From NCBI RefSeq assembly GCF_022678625.1, contig NZ_JALBYQ010000001.1, positions 558,001-622,000 of the forward strand: a stretch of DNA of 64,000 nt. Reading direction: 5' to 3'. Made by a program: the position numbers and the translations under genes. Each line of letters starts with the position of its first letter. The first letter of the stretch is position 1. This stretch comes from Aliiroseovarius subalbicans. Lineage in GTDB: Bacteria > Pseudomonadota > Alphaproteobacteria > Rhodobacterales > Rhodobacteraceae. The notes beneath the pieces were generated by a model that made no database searches, had not been told where the DNA came from, and saw only the letters and a program-made list of their open reading frames with translations. Positions 19,101 through 26,942 of this stretch are shown in pieces.

Positions 19101-21321
19101 AGCCTATGGCGGCGACGACACGATCTATGCCGGTGTTGGTAACGATGAGATCGACGGTGGTGCAGGCGACGACACCATCTTCGGTGAAGACGGCAATGAT
19201 GAGATCGTGGACGAACAGGGGTCGGACTTTGTCGACGGCGGCGCGGGCGATGACGTGATCGACGTGGCCGGTGGCGACAGCCCCGACACCATCGCCGAGC
19301 TTCTGGCGCTTGGCAATCCGAACGGCCTGGCCGATCTGGACTACTCGCCGTACTCCGAGGTGATCCCGGTCGATGCGACCCCGAACGATGACCTGGACAC
19401 GGTCTATGGTGGGGACGGCAACGACACGATCAAGACCGGCGATGACAAGGACTTCATCGACGGTGGTGCGGGCAACGACACCATCTATGCCGGTATCGAC
19501 GACGATACCGTCTATGGTGGCACCGGCGACGACTACATCGAGGACGTGCAGGGCGCGGACACGATCTATGGCGGCGACGGCAATGACACCATCATTGCGG
19601 GCTTCGACACGATCTCGGACTACATTGGTGATGACCCGAACGTGCCGAACCCGGCTTACCCGTTCCCGAATGACCAGAACCAGATCGACGGCATGGATTA
19701 TGTCGATGGCGGCGCGGGGGATGACATCATCCAAACCGGCGACGACCGTGACACGATCCTGGGTGGCACCGGCAATGATACCATCGATGCGGGCATCGAC
19801 GATGACACCGTGGATGGTGGCGAAGGTGACGACTATATCGAAGGTGGTCACGGCTCGGATAATATCGACGGTGGTGCTGGCAATGACGTGATCTGGGGCG
19901 GCGAAGGCCCGGGCACCGATCCGCTGAACATCATCGACGCGATCGACCCGGTGCCGAACAACGGTATCGACACGATCCATGGCGGTGACGGCAACGACAT
20001 CATCTATGGTCAGGACGACGACGATATCCTTTATGGCGATGCCGGACAGGACTTCATCGACGGCGGGATCGACGATGACGAAATCCACGGCGGTGACGCT
20101 GCGGACACTCTGCTAGGTGGTCAAGGCAACGATGTGATCTTCGGCGACGATGGCCGCGATATCATCGACGGTGGCGAAGGCGATGATGTTGTCGATGGCG
20201 GTCGTGGTTCGGACCAGATCTACGGTGGCGCCGGAGACGACGTCCTGGATGGTGGCACCGGTGGTGACTTCATCGACGGTGGCGAAGGTGACGATACGGT
20301 CATCGGCACGACCGGGCGGGACACCCTTCTGGGCGGCGCCGGGGATGACACCATCACCGCTGGGCTTGGCCTGGACGTGATCGACGGCGGCGACGGCGAC
20401 GATACGATCGACGCAGGCGGTGACGACGACGTGGTCGAAGGTGGTGCCGGCAACGACACCATCACGGGTGGCGCCGGCATCGACACGCTGTCGGGCGGCG
20501 ATGACCGTGACACGTTCCACGATGTGAACGGCGGCGACACCGTTGACGGTGGTGCGGGCGGCGACGACTGGGATGTGTTGGATCTGACCGGCTCGGCCCC
20601 GCAAGGCGGCAGCTTACACGTCACGATCACTGGCCCTGACTCGAACGGCAACGGCTCGGACGGTTTTGTCACCTACTATGACAGCAACGGCGCCGTGACC
20701 GGCACGCTCGATTTCACCGAGATCGAGGAAATCGTGCCCTGCTTTACCCCCGGCACCAAGATCGCGACCCCGAAAGGTGAGCGTCTGGTCGAGGAACTGC
20801 AGGAAGGCGACCGCATCATCACCCGCGACAACGGCATCCAGGAAATTCGCTGGGTCGGTCACAAGTCGATGGATTGGCGCGCCCTTGAGGCCAATCAGCA
20901 CCTGAAACCAGTGCTGATTCAGGCAGGGTCGCTGGGCAATGGCTTGCCCGAGCGGGACATGCTGGTCAGCCCGAACCACCGCGTGCTGGTGGCCAACGAC
21001 CGCACCGCGCTCTACTTCGAAGAACGTGAGGTCCTGGTCAGTGCCAAGCACCTGGTCGACAACAAGGGTGTGCACCGTGTGGACACGATGGGCACGACTT
21101 ATGTGCACTTCATGTTCGACCACCATGAGGTCGTTCTGTCTGATGGCGCCTGGACCGAAAGCTTCCAACCCGGTGACTACTCGCTGAAGGGCATCGGCAA
21201 TGCGCAGCGCACGGAAATCTTCGAAATGTTCCCCGAACTGGAAACGGCTGAGGGCATCGAGGACTACACTGCCGCGCGTCGCACATTGAAGGCATTTGAA
21301 GCGAAAATGCTTCTCACGTAA
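16102..21321 (+). CDS. giant RTX/VCBS repeat protein with C-terminal Hint domain
   Basis: A 1739-residue acidic, probably type I-secreted calcium-binding surface or extracellular protein. Order: N-terminal unique beta-rich domain (about 1-165); RTX nonapeptide block (about 173-255); a second unique beta domain (about 256-455) followed by RTX (about 456-515); four VCBS/cadherin-like Ig repeats (about 572-953, each ending near PVND or VND); a long RTX array (about 958-1500; GGxGxDxx units); and a Hint_2 (hedgehog/intein-like) domain from C1547 (CFTPGTKIATPKG ... SPNHRVLV ... TESFQPG). Hint domains can self-cleave; here it may process or anchor the protein. ATG at 16102 follows AGGAG (16091-16095). 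No T1SS genes are adjacent. Likely role: adhesion or biofilm matrix, inferred. Confidence 0.85.
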   Translation: MPTFLLDFENLNAGDLVNSQYQGQGVTISSGSSANPTMVFDTENPTGGDWDLQTGNLGNVLIISEDGDSSDPDDNASGGTMWFSFDEESTVYNFNVLDNEEGGYVCLYDTDGNFIKQVNLPNTGNGGQTTVDIDTAGVGYMSVTLCGSGAIDNICYSTPITPEPEGDGYVEGTAGDDVIDTAYTGDPDGDMIDNNDAILPGEAPQDDIVLAGAGDDVVLSGEGDDDVYAGSGNDYVDGGAGDDLIYGDSSLDGTGEVVRESFEWDKAPGYGEGNSASGFTQDTGNVDVTFSIIRETGDAVTEFSTGDENIDGIVGDGDPIDSNSSLESVTFGQGNDADYKLEFSQDVSNVSFNINDVDGDGVVKVFAFDADGNRIDVQLDGGSNVTLLDNDSHAGAETIDSNGGYASNTSDAYSTTVTIPGPVAKIIIKHDQDDSGNSGINVTDIYYDVTVGDTGPAGNDTLLGGEGDDTIYGEGGDDTIIGGTGADTLSGGDDQDTFIGGNAGDHVDGGEGGVDYDTLDLSGEGPLTIEYDAGNPENGTVTFLDGNGNPAGTMTFVNIENVILPPNNGPDANDDSATTDEDTAVTIDVLGNDTDPDFDDLTVTEATAPNGTVTINPDGTLTYEPDPDFNGEDTITYTVDDGNGGTDTATVTVTVTPVNDDPVAEDDTATVEEDGSVDIPVLDNDSDVDGDDLTVTEATAPNGTVTINPDGTLTYEPDPDFNGEDTITYTVDDGNGGTDTATVTVTVTPVNDGPTAEDDTDETDEDSIVSGEVLGNDSDPEGDALSVSEVNGAPANVGSPVEGDGGGSFTLNSDGTYDFDPDGDFEELQVGESATTSVSYTIDDGNGGSDAATLTITVTGVNDDPVAEDDYGTTPYNTAVIVDVLGNDTDVEDDILSVLGTPTSADGTVVVNPDGTLTFTPTDGFEGVAEIEYTVTDGNGGTDTGTAFITVEENPLDGIVEGTAGDDLIDLAYTGDPEGDMVDALDEILPGEGPNDDIIEAYGGDDTIYAGVGNDEIDGGAGDDTIFGEDGNDEIVDEQGSDFVDGGAGDDVIDVAGGDSPDTIAELLALGNPNGLADLDYSPYSEVIPVDATPNDDLDTVYGGDGNDTIKTGDDKDFIDGGAGNDTIYAGIDDDTVYGGTGDDYIEDVQGADTIYGGDGNDTIIAGFDTISDYIGDDPNVPNPAYPFPNDQNQIDGMDYVDGGAGDDIIQTGDDRDTILGGTGNDTIDAGIDDDTVDGGEGDDYIEGGHGSDNIDGGAGNDVIWGGEGPGTDPLNIIDAIDPVPNNGIDTIHGGDGNDIIYGQDDDDILYGDAGQDFIDGGIDDDEIHGGDAADTLLGGQGNDVIFGDDGRDIIDGGEGDDVVDGGRGSDQIYGGAGDDVLDGGTGGDFIDGGEGDDTVIGTTGRDTLLGGAGDDTITAGLGLDVIDGGDGDDTIDAGGDDDVVEGGAGNDTITGGAGIDTLSGGDDRDTFHDVNGGDTVDGGAGGDDWDVLDLTGSAPQGGSLHVTITGPDSNGNGSDGFVTYYDSNGAVTGTLDFTEIEEIVPCFTPGTKIATPKGERLVEELQEGDRIITRDNGIQEIRWVGHKSMDWRALEANQHLKPVLIQAGSLGNGLPERDMLVSPNHRVLVANDRTALYFEEREVLVSAKHLVDNKGVHRVDTMGTTYVHFMFDHHEVVLSDGAWTESFQPGDYSLKGIGNAQRTEIFEMFPELETAEGIEDYTAARRTLKAFEAKMLLT
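17895..18082 (+). repeat. 188-bp direct repeat, copy 1 (VCBS module)
   Basis: Copy 1 of a tandem in-frame repeat with a 276-base (92-codon) period; copy 2 is at 18171-18358. I count three mismatches over 188 bases. It encodes most of one VCBS module including the TEATAPNGTVTINPDGTLTY stretch. Confidence 0.9.
18171..18358 (+). repeat. 188-bp direct repeat, copy 2 (VCBS module)
   Basis: Second copy of the VCBS-coding repeat, 276 bases downstream of copy 1. The few differences are silent third-position changes, which indicates a recent duplication or ongoing gene conversion. Confidence 0.9.
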
Positions 21322-21328
21322 TGCAGCG

Positions 21329-21354
21329 GGTCCACCGGAATTACCCGGCGGACC
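21329..21354 (+). terminator. terminator-like hairpin after the giant gene
   Basis: Stem GGTCC-A-CCGG (21329-21338) with CCGG-C-GGACC (21345-21354), one A-C mismatch, loop AATTAC, followed by only a short ATTT run. It lies seven bases after the stop codon. Confidence 0.5.
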
Positions 21355-21456
21355 ATTTCCCGGACATGGGGCAGGGGGCTGTTTCATGGCTGGGGACCGA
21401 ACCGCGGTTGCGGGGGCGGCGCAGTTCATGTGTCTTCCCGATCGTTTCGGTAATGG

Positions 21457-21492
21457 AAACAACCCTGCGCATTCACGCGGGGTTGTTTTCGT
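21457..21492 (+). terminator. strong rho-independent terminator
   Basis: Stem AAACAACCCTGCG (21457-21469) pairs with CGCGGGGTTGTTT (21476-21488) with one G-T wobble and a six-base loop, followed by TCGTTTT. It probably ends the giant-gene transcript. Confidence 0.8.
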
Positions 21493-21844
21493 TTTGGCGC
21501 TGAATGGCGCGAAAGCTCGCGACACGGATGCCAGTGCGACCGTCGCAACCCGGCTTGAATGTGGAACTGCCCGGCAAGCTGGGCCAACAAAGGGGCACGT
21601 AGAAGAGATTCCGCCTGGCCAGCCCAAGTCCCGCCTTGCTTTAGTCAAGGAGTCGAGCCTCAACCTAAAGTTAACAAATTGGCTCGAATTTAGGCAAAAA
21701 CCACTGAAAATAGGTGATTTTTGCCCGAAATGGGCGACATGAAACCCTGAATTCACCCGGTATTGTTCACAGTTTTGGCACGTTTGCTTCTTAACCTGAA
21801 TCCAAGAAAGACCGGAAAGGTCGAGTAGTTTTGGTTGGGCGAGC

Positions 21845-22492
21845 ATGTTGCATTTGAAAGAAAACTGGACCGAACTTGGGGGCGAGATTGAATTCTCGTC
21901 CGAGCAGAGGGTCACAAGGACCTGCGCCTCGCAGGATGTTTGCTTTGCCCGTTCGGGACTGTCGCCTGATGCCTATGTGCAAACCGATCAGGGGCGGGTT
22001 CTGGCCAAATCCCTAAAAGCTGGCGACCAGGTTCTGACCCATGACCATGGGCTGCAAACACTTTTGTGGTCCGGCCGCACGCGTGGCACTGCGGCGTCTG
22101 CGCCTGTGCGGTTCCACGCAGGGCGCGGTAACATGATGCTGTCCCCCGGTCACATGGTTTTGGTGAAACACGGCAAGGCCGACCTTTTGTTCGGCGTTGA
22201 TGAGGTCTTGTGTCAAGCCAAGGATCTTGTTCATCTGCCCGGTATTACCCCCGCGCCGCGGTCATCGCCGGCCTGGGTGCACCTGCTGTTCGGCGCGCAT
22301 GAGCTGATCTGCGTCAACGATGTCTGGGTTGAAAGCTTCAGCCCCGACATGGGAGCGATTGAGGAAAGCCACCCGGAACAAGCCGATGAGATTCTCGAGG
22401 TCGCTCCCCGCCTGCGCTATGCCCAGGGGCGCGCAGCGCATCTGTTGACCCGCCCGGTGCTGGATCACCGCGAAGCGCTGCTTCTGGACTAA
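21845..22492 (+). CDS. stand-alone Hint domain protein
   Basis: A 215-residue protein that is nearly all Hint_2 domain and resembles the C-terminal domain of the giant protein upstream: LSPGHMVLVKHG matches SPNHRVLVAND, AWVHLLFGAHELI matches TYVHFMFDHHEVV, and WVESFSPD matches WTESFQPG. At the position of the catalytic cysteine (CFTPGT in the giant protein) this protein has GLSPDA, so the usual nucleophile is replaced; the nearest cysteine is six residues earlier. No signal peptide is visible. ATG at 21845 has no strong ribosome-binding site, so the start is not certain. Function unknown; many roseobacters encode several such proteins. Confidence 0.75.
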   Translation: MLHLKENWTELGGEIEFSSEQRVTRTCASQDVCFARSGLSPDAYVQTDQGRVLAKSLKAGDQVLTHDHGLQTLLWSGRTRGTAASAPVRFHAGRGNMMLSPGHMVLVKHGKADLLFGVDEVLCQAKDLVHLPGITPAPRSSPAWVHLLFGAHELICVNDVWVESFSPDMGAIEESHPEQADEILEVAPRLRYAQGRAAHLLTRPVLDHREALLLD

Positions 22493-23067
22493 TCCATTTC
22501 CCGCCAGGCGGCCCAGTCCTCGGGTGTGTCCAGATCACATAGCGCGTGGCGGTCGGGCAGGGGGACCAGGCGCACCCGTGCTGCCTTGTTAATCACCGCA
22601 CGCGCCCCGCTGTCGCCCTCCAAAAGTTGCAGATCGTCAAAGAACATTGCCGGAAACAGAACCGGGTGGCCCGCAATCGGTCCGCTGGCCCCGCGCAAGA
22701 TCGTGTCGGGGACGAAACTGTTCAAGATGAGGGCCATGTCGGCGCTGGTTGTGTCGGGCATGTCGGCCAGAACCACGAGCACGCCGTCGGTTCCTTCTGG
22801 CAGGGCAGCGATGCCGTCACGAAGGGATCCGGCCATGCCGTGGGCGGCGTTTGGGCTGGGAACCCGCTCCAGATGCAACCCCTTCAATGCGGTCTCGCGC
22901 GCGGTATCCGCCTCTGGCAAAGTCACAAAGACCGGATACCCGGTTTCCAGTGCCGCTTCGGCGCGGTCGCGCATCAGCGCCGCACCGCGCACGGGTTCCA
23001 GCAATTTGTCCGCCCCGGCCATGCGGCTGGATCGCCCGGCGGCCAGGATCAGGATCGCGAGGGTCAT
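22489..23067 (-). CDS. MobA-like NTP transferase (MocA-type)
   Basis: A 192-residue nucleotidyltransferase whose N-terminus ILAAGRSSRMAGADKLL is the NTP-binding loop of the MobA/MocA family. VLVVLADMPDTTSADM in the middle is the metal-binding segment, and GHPVLFPAMFFDDL follows. Relatives cytidylate molybdopterin for xanthine dehydrogenase-type enzymes. No molybdenum enzyme is nearby; instead the gene overlaps the upstream flavoenzyme gene by four bases (ATGA), so the two are coupled. The specific nucleotide and acceptor are not evident. Confidence 0.75.
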   Translation of the reverse strand: MTLAILILAAGRSSRMAGADKLLEPVRGAALMRDRAEAALETGYPVFVTLPEADTARETALKGLHLERVPSPNAAHGMAGSLRDGIAALPEGTDGVLVVLADMPDTTSADMALILNSFVPDTILRGASGPIAGHPVLFPAMFFDDLQLLEGDSGARAVINKAARVRLVPLPDRHALCDLDTPEDWAAWREMD

Positions 23068-25466
23068 GCGCGCATTCGCGTCATCTCGGGGTCAAACAGG
23101 TGCTCGGAAATCACCACAGCGCGGTGCCGCTGACCCAGAATTTCGATTTCAACTTCCAGCCCGTCGGCGGCGGTGTCGCAGGGCAGAAAGCCAAGTGCGA
23201 TGGATTTGCTGGCCGTATGCGAATAGCCACCCGAGGTGCAGAACCCGACCACGGTGTCGTTCAGCCAGATCGGTTCATAAGCATTTACGTCGGCGTCACT
23301 GGCGTCGACCTCAAACACCACCAACCGGCGCGTGGGCCGGTCGGCCACAGCCGCCGCCTTGCCGATGAAGTCCACGGGCTTGCCCAGCTGCAGGAACCGG
23401 TCGAGCCCGGTCTCGGCGCAGGTATAGTCGGGGCCGAATTCGCTGAGCCAGGCACCGAAAAAGCGATCGAGCCGCAGGCTCATCATCGCGCGCATGCCGA
23501 AGGGGCGCAGGCCCAGGTCCTGGCCCGCCTGCCACAGCACGTCCCACAGGGCGCGTTGCTCCATCGCGTCGACATAGATCTCATAGCCCAGATCGCCGGT
23601 ATAGCTGACGCGCTGCACCAAGGCCTGGGTCAGCCCCACGTCGATGCGTCTGGCGTCGAGGAATTTGAAGGCCGCGTGGCTGACATCAGCCCGCGTCACC
23701 CGCGCCAGCAATTCGCGCGCTTTCGGCCCGGCGATCTGGAACCCGGTCAGGCGGTCCGAAATGTTTTCGACCGTCACGTCGTCCGCGGCATGGGTGTCGA
23801 ACCAGCGGCTGTGAAACCCCTGCGCGCCGTAGCTGGCGGTCAGGTTGAACTCGGTCTCGGACAGGCAGGTGACGGTGAAATCACCGATGATCCGCCCCTT
23901 GGGCGACAGCATCGGGGTCAGGGAAATGCGCCCCGGCGCAGGGATGCGCCCGGCCATGATCCGGTCCAGCCAGGTGCGCGCCTTCGTGCCGGTGACCTTG
24001 TATTTTCCGAAGTTCTGCACCTCGTTGATGCCCACGCCGCCCCGCACCGCCTGCACCTCCTGCCGCGTCGCCTCAAACGCGTTGGATCGGCGAAAGCTGG
24101 GGATCTCATAGGCGTCATCGCCGGGCAGGGCGAAGTAGTTCACCACCTCCAGCCCATATTGCTGACCGAACACCGCGTTCATGTCCTTGAAGGTCTGATA
24201 CATCGGCGTGGTGCGGAAGGGCCGCGCGGCGGGCAGCTCTTCGTTCGGATAGGCGACGGAAAACCGGTTCTGGTAATTCTCCACCACTTTCGGGCGGGTG
24301 TATCCGGGGGTGGTCCAGCTGCCGTAGCGGGCGACATCCATCGCGAAAACGTCGCGCTCGGGCTCGCCCTCGACCATCCATTGCGCCAGGCTCAGCCCGA
24401 CGCCGCCGCCCTGGCTGAACCCCGCCATCACCGCGCAGGCGGACCAGTAGTTGCGCAGACCCGGCACCGGGCCCACCAACGGATTGCCGTCCGGCGCGAA
24501 GGTGAAGGGGCCGTGGATCACGTTTTTCACCCCGGCGGTTTCCAGCACCGGGAAGCGTTTGTAGGCAAAGGCGATACTGTCCTCGATCTTGTCGAAATCA
24601 TCGCCCAGAAGCTCATGCCCGAAATCCCAGGGCGTGCCGTCCACGGCCCAGGGCTTGCAGGGTTGTTCGTAAAATCCGATGCAAAGCCCGCGCCCTTCCT
24701 GACGCAGATAGCTTTCGCCGGCCGGGTCCATCACATGGGGGTGTTCGTCGCCGCGCTCGAAGATCTCGGGGATGTCGTCGGTGACGATATACTGGTGCTC
24801 CATCGGGTGCAGGGGCAGGTACAGCCCCGCCATCGCCGCCACTTCGCGCGCCCAAAGGCCCGCTGCATTGACCAGATGCTCGGCGATGATGGTGCCCTTG
24901 TCGGTCACAACCTCCCAGCCCTCGGGATGCGGATTGGTTTCCAGCACGCGGGTGTGGGTGTGAAACGTGGCCCCGCCCAGCCGCGCGGCCTTGGCATAGG
25001 CGTGGGTGGTGCCGGAGGGGTCCAGGTGCCCGTCCAATGGGTCGTAAAGCCCGCCCAGGATGCCGTCGATATTGGTGACCGGCGCGATGCGCTTGATCTC
25101 TTCGGGGCTGACGATCTCGGTCTCGAGCCCCATGAACCGGTGCTTGGCGCGTTCGGCCTTCAGCATGTCAAAGCGTTCTTGTGTGTCCGCCAGCGTCACG
25201 CCGCCCACATGGTGCAACCCGCACGACAGGCCGGTGATCTCCTCCAGCTCTTTGTAAAGCCGAATGGTATAGCCCTGAAGCGCGGCCATGTTGGTGTCGC
25301 CGTTCAGCGTGTGAAACCCGCCCGCCGCGTGCCAGGTGGACCCCGACGTCAATTCAGAGCGTTCCAGCAGCATCACGTCAGACCAGCCCAGTTTGGTCAG
25401 GTGATAGGCGACTGAGGCGCCGACGACGCCGCCGCCGATGATGCAGACACGGGTGTGAGATTTCAT
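23064..25466 (-). CDS. FAD-dependent oxidoreductase/GcvT family protein (dimethylglycine or sarcosine dehydrogenase-like)
   Basis: An 800-residue two-part enzyme. The N-terminal half is a DAO-type FAD domain (VCIIGGGVVGASVAYHL at 7-23, then SGSTWHAAG, whose His carries covalent FAD in dimethylglycine and sarcosine dehydrogenases). An FAO_M linker follows (about 370-425), then a GcvT aminomethyltransferase domain and its C-terminal barrel (about 427-790) that would bind tetrahydrofolate. Likely reaction: oxidative demethylation of an N-methylated amino acid with one-carbon transfer to folate. AGGAGG precedes the ATG. It lies just downstream of a branched-chain-type ABC operon on the same strand, which may import its substrate. 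Confidence 0.85.
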   Translation of the reverse strand: MKSHTRVCIIGGGVVGASVAYHLTKLGWSDVMLLERSELTSGSTWHAAGGFHTLNGDTNMAALQGYTIRLYKELEEITGLSCGLHHVGGVTLADTQERFDMLKAERAKHRFMGLETEIVSPEEIKRIAPVTNIDGILGGLYDPLDGHLDPSGTTHAYAKAARLGGATFHTHTRVLETNPHPEGWEVVTDKGTIIAEHLVNAAGLWAREVAAMAGLYLPLHPMEHQYIVTDDIPEIFERGDEHPHVMDPAGESYLRQEGRGLCIGFYEQPCKPWAVDGTPWDFGHELLGDDFDKIEDSIAFAYKRFPVLETAGVKNVIHGPFTFAPDGNPLVGPVPGLRNYWSACAVMAGFSQGGGVGLSLAQWMVEGEPERDVFAMDVARYGSWTTPGYTRPKVVENYQNRFSVAYPNEELPAARPFRTTPMYQTFKDMNAVFGQQYGLEVVNYFALPGDDAYEIPSFRRSNAFEATRQEVQAVRGGVGINEVQNFGKYKVTGTKARTWLDRIMAGRIPAPGRISLTPMLSPKGRIIGDFTVTCLSETEFNLTASYGAQGFHSRWFDTHAADDVTVENISDRLTGFQIAGPKARELLARVTRADVSHAAFKFLDARRIDVGLTQALVQRVSYTGDLGYEIYVDAMEQRALWDVLWQAGQDLGLRPFGMRAMMSLRLDRFFGAWLSEFGPDYTCAETGLDRFLQLGKPVDFIGKAAAVADRPTRRLVVFEVDASDADVNAYEPIWLNDTVVGFCTSGGYSHTASKSIALGFLPCDTAADGLEVEIEILGQRHRAVVISEHLFDPEMTRMRA

Positions 25467-25586
25467 GCGGACCTCCTAGCTTGTGTTCAAAGCGTGGCCC
25501 GGTCATGGGCAGGAGGCAAGGCTGAAACCGACCCCCCGTGTCGCAAATCGGGGCGCGCGCAGTCACGTGCACGCCCCGCGCGGGGG

Positions 25587-26942
25587 TCAGCGTTCCGGGA
25601 CAAGGCCGCGTGGGCTAAACCTGAGCACAAGCAGCAGGATGATCCCCATCGAGAACAGGCGCATGTGCGCGGCGGAATCGATCAAGTGCTGTTTCAGCGC
25701 CGAGCCGTCCGCCATGCCGGACGTCACCGTCGCCATCAGCCAATTGCCGATCGGCTCGACCTGGATCCAGAAGAACCAGATCACGAAGCCGCCCAGAACG
25801 GCGCCGAAATTGTTGCCCGACCCGCCGACGATCACCATCACCCAGATCAGGAAGGTAAAGCGCAGCGGGTTATAGGTGCCCGGCGTCAGCTGCCCGTCCA
25901 GCGTGGTCATCATCGCGCCCGCCAGGCCACAGACGGCCGAGCCCAGGATGAAGATTTGCAGGTGGCGGCGGGTCACGTCCTTGCCCATCGCCTCGGCAGC
26001 GACTTCGTTGTCCCGAATGGCGCGCATCATGCGGCCCCAGGGCGATTTCAACGCCAGTTGCGACAGGACCAGCAGGACCACCAGAACGGCGGTGAACAGC
26101 AGGCCATAAGACAACTTTACCGTGATGGTCGAGGCGGTGGTGGGGTCGACGCCCCAGCTTGCCGCACGGTCGACAAAACCTGCGCTGTTTTGCAGGTCGA
26201 CCTCGTAAGGAACCGGGCGGGGCAGGCCGATCACGTTCTTCACGCCGCGTGCCATCCAGTCTTCGTTTTTCAGAACCGCCAGCACGATTTCAGCGATGCC
26301 CAGCGTGGCAATCGCCAAGTAGTCTGAGCGCAGACCCAGTGCGGTCTTGCCAACGACCCAGGCCGCCGCTGCGGCCAGCAGCGCGCCGACCGGCCAGGCC
26401 AGAATGGCCATGTAGCCATGCGCCTTGTAGTTCTCGGCACCACCGGGGTTCAGGCCGCCCAGGTATCCGGTCAGCGCCGGGTTGATCGCCTCGACCGCTT
26501 CAACGCCGCCGTCAAAGACGAAGCGGTAGGTAAAGAAGCCCGCGACCAGCACGGCCAGTGTGACGACCAGACGCGCACGCCCCTTGGCCATGTTCTTTTG
26601 CACCAGGATGGCGGCGACAACCGTGGCGATGCCCAAAAGAAGCCCCGCAACGATGCGAAAGCCCCCCGCGCTCCAGGCGCCCGGGGTCGGGGGCATGGAA
26701 ATCAGCACGGTGGCAAGGCCACCCAAGGCGACAAAGCCCATGATGCCCACGTTGAACAGCCCCGCATACCCCCATTGCAAGTTCACCCCCAAGGCCATGA
26801 TCGCCGAGATCAGCGCCATGTTGAGAATGCCCAGCGAGGAGTTCCACGAGCCTGAGAAGACCCAGAAATCCGTCATGCCCTCCAACAGGAACAGGCAGGC
26901 GACGATGGCGAACAGAAGTGGTGTGCGCATGGACTGGCTCAT
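25587..26942 (-). CDS. livM: branched-chain amino acid-type ABC permease LivM
   Basis: Membrane subunit of a LivKHMGF-type importer, 451 residues, longer than the usual 320-430. It has about ten hydrophobic segments; the LivM-type core lies at NLQWGYAGLFNVGIMGFVALG near the N-terminus and SPWGRMMRAIRDNEVAAEAMG (EAA-like loop) near residue 300. An insertion between about 115 and 185 separates these. It starts within the last bases of livH (ATGA overlap) and is the last gene of the operon; 120 bases separate it from the flavoenzyme gene. Confidence 0.9.
   Translation of the reverse strand: MSQSMRTPLLFAIVACLFLLEGMTDFWVFSGSWNSSLGILNMALISAIMALGVNLQWGYAGLFNVGIMGFVALGGLATVLISMPPTPGAWSAGGFRIVAGLLLGIATVVAAILVQKNMAKGRARLVVTLAVLVAGFFTYRFVFDGGVEAVEAINPALTGYLGGLNPGGAENYKAHGYMAILAWPVGALLAAAAAWVVGKTALGLRSDYLAIATLGIAEIVLAVLKNEDWMARGVKNVIGLPRPVPYEVDLQNSAGFVDRAASWGVDPTTASTITVKLSYGLLFTAVLVVLLVLSQLALKSPWGRMMRAIRDNEVAAEAMGKDVTRRHLQIFILGSAVCGLAGAMMTTLDGQLTPGTYNPLRFTFLIWVMVIVGGSGNNFGAVLGGFVIWFFWIQVEPIGNWLMATVTSGMADGSALKQHLIDSAAHMRLFSMGIILLLVLRFSPRGLVPER

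Larger units (their letters stand above)
21322..21844. other. 523-base intergenic region with terminators and hairpins
   Basis: No credible gene. It begins with a weak terminator-like stem (21329-21354), then a strong terminator (21457-21488). An AT-rich segment (21640-21800) follows, containing a 12-base near-perfect inverted repeat at 21693-21725 and a small GCCC-GAAAT-GGGC hairpin at 21723-21735. The latter part probably carries the promoter and leader of the Hint protein gene. Confidence 0.5.

Noticed and set aside
18523-20088. A 521-codon open frame on the minus strand inside the giant RTX gene
   Set aside because: It is the antisense of GC-rich, strongly repetitive RTX codons (GAC/GGC), gives a low-complexity I/V/D/A-rich product, and has no ribosome-binding site. 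The plus-strand frame has clear domains.
19080-20520. Regularly spaced short repeats that could suggest a repeat array such as CRISPR
   Set aside because: The repeats are in-frame 27-base RTX nonapeptide codons within an open gene, without unique spacers of constant length, leader or cas genes.
15018-22492. Possible genomic island inserted at tRNA-Leu
   Set aside because: No second copy of the tRNA 3' end was seen downstream within the window and no integrase is adjacent. XerD at 43.5 kb is the housekeeping enzyme.
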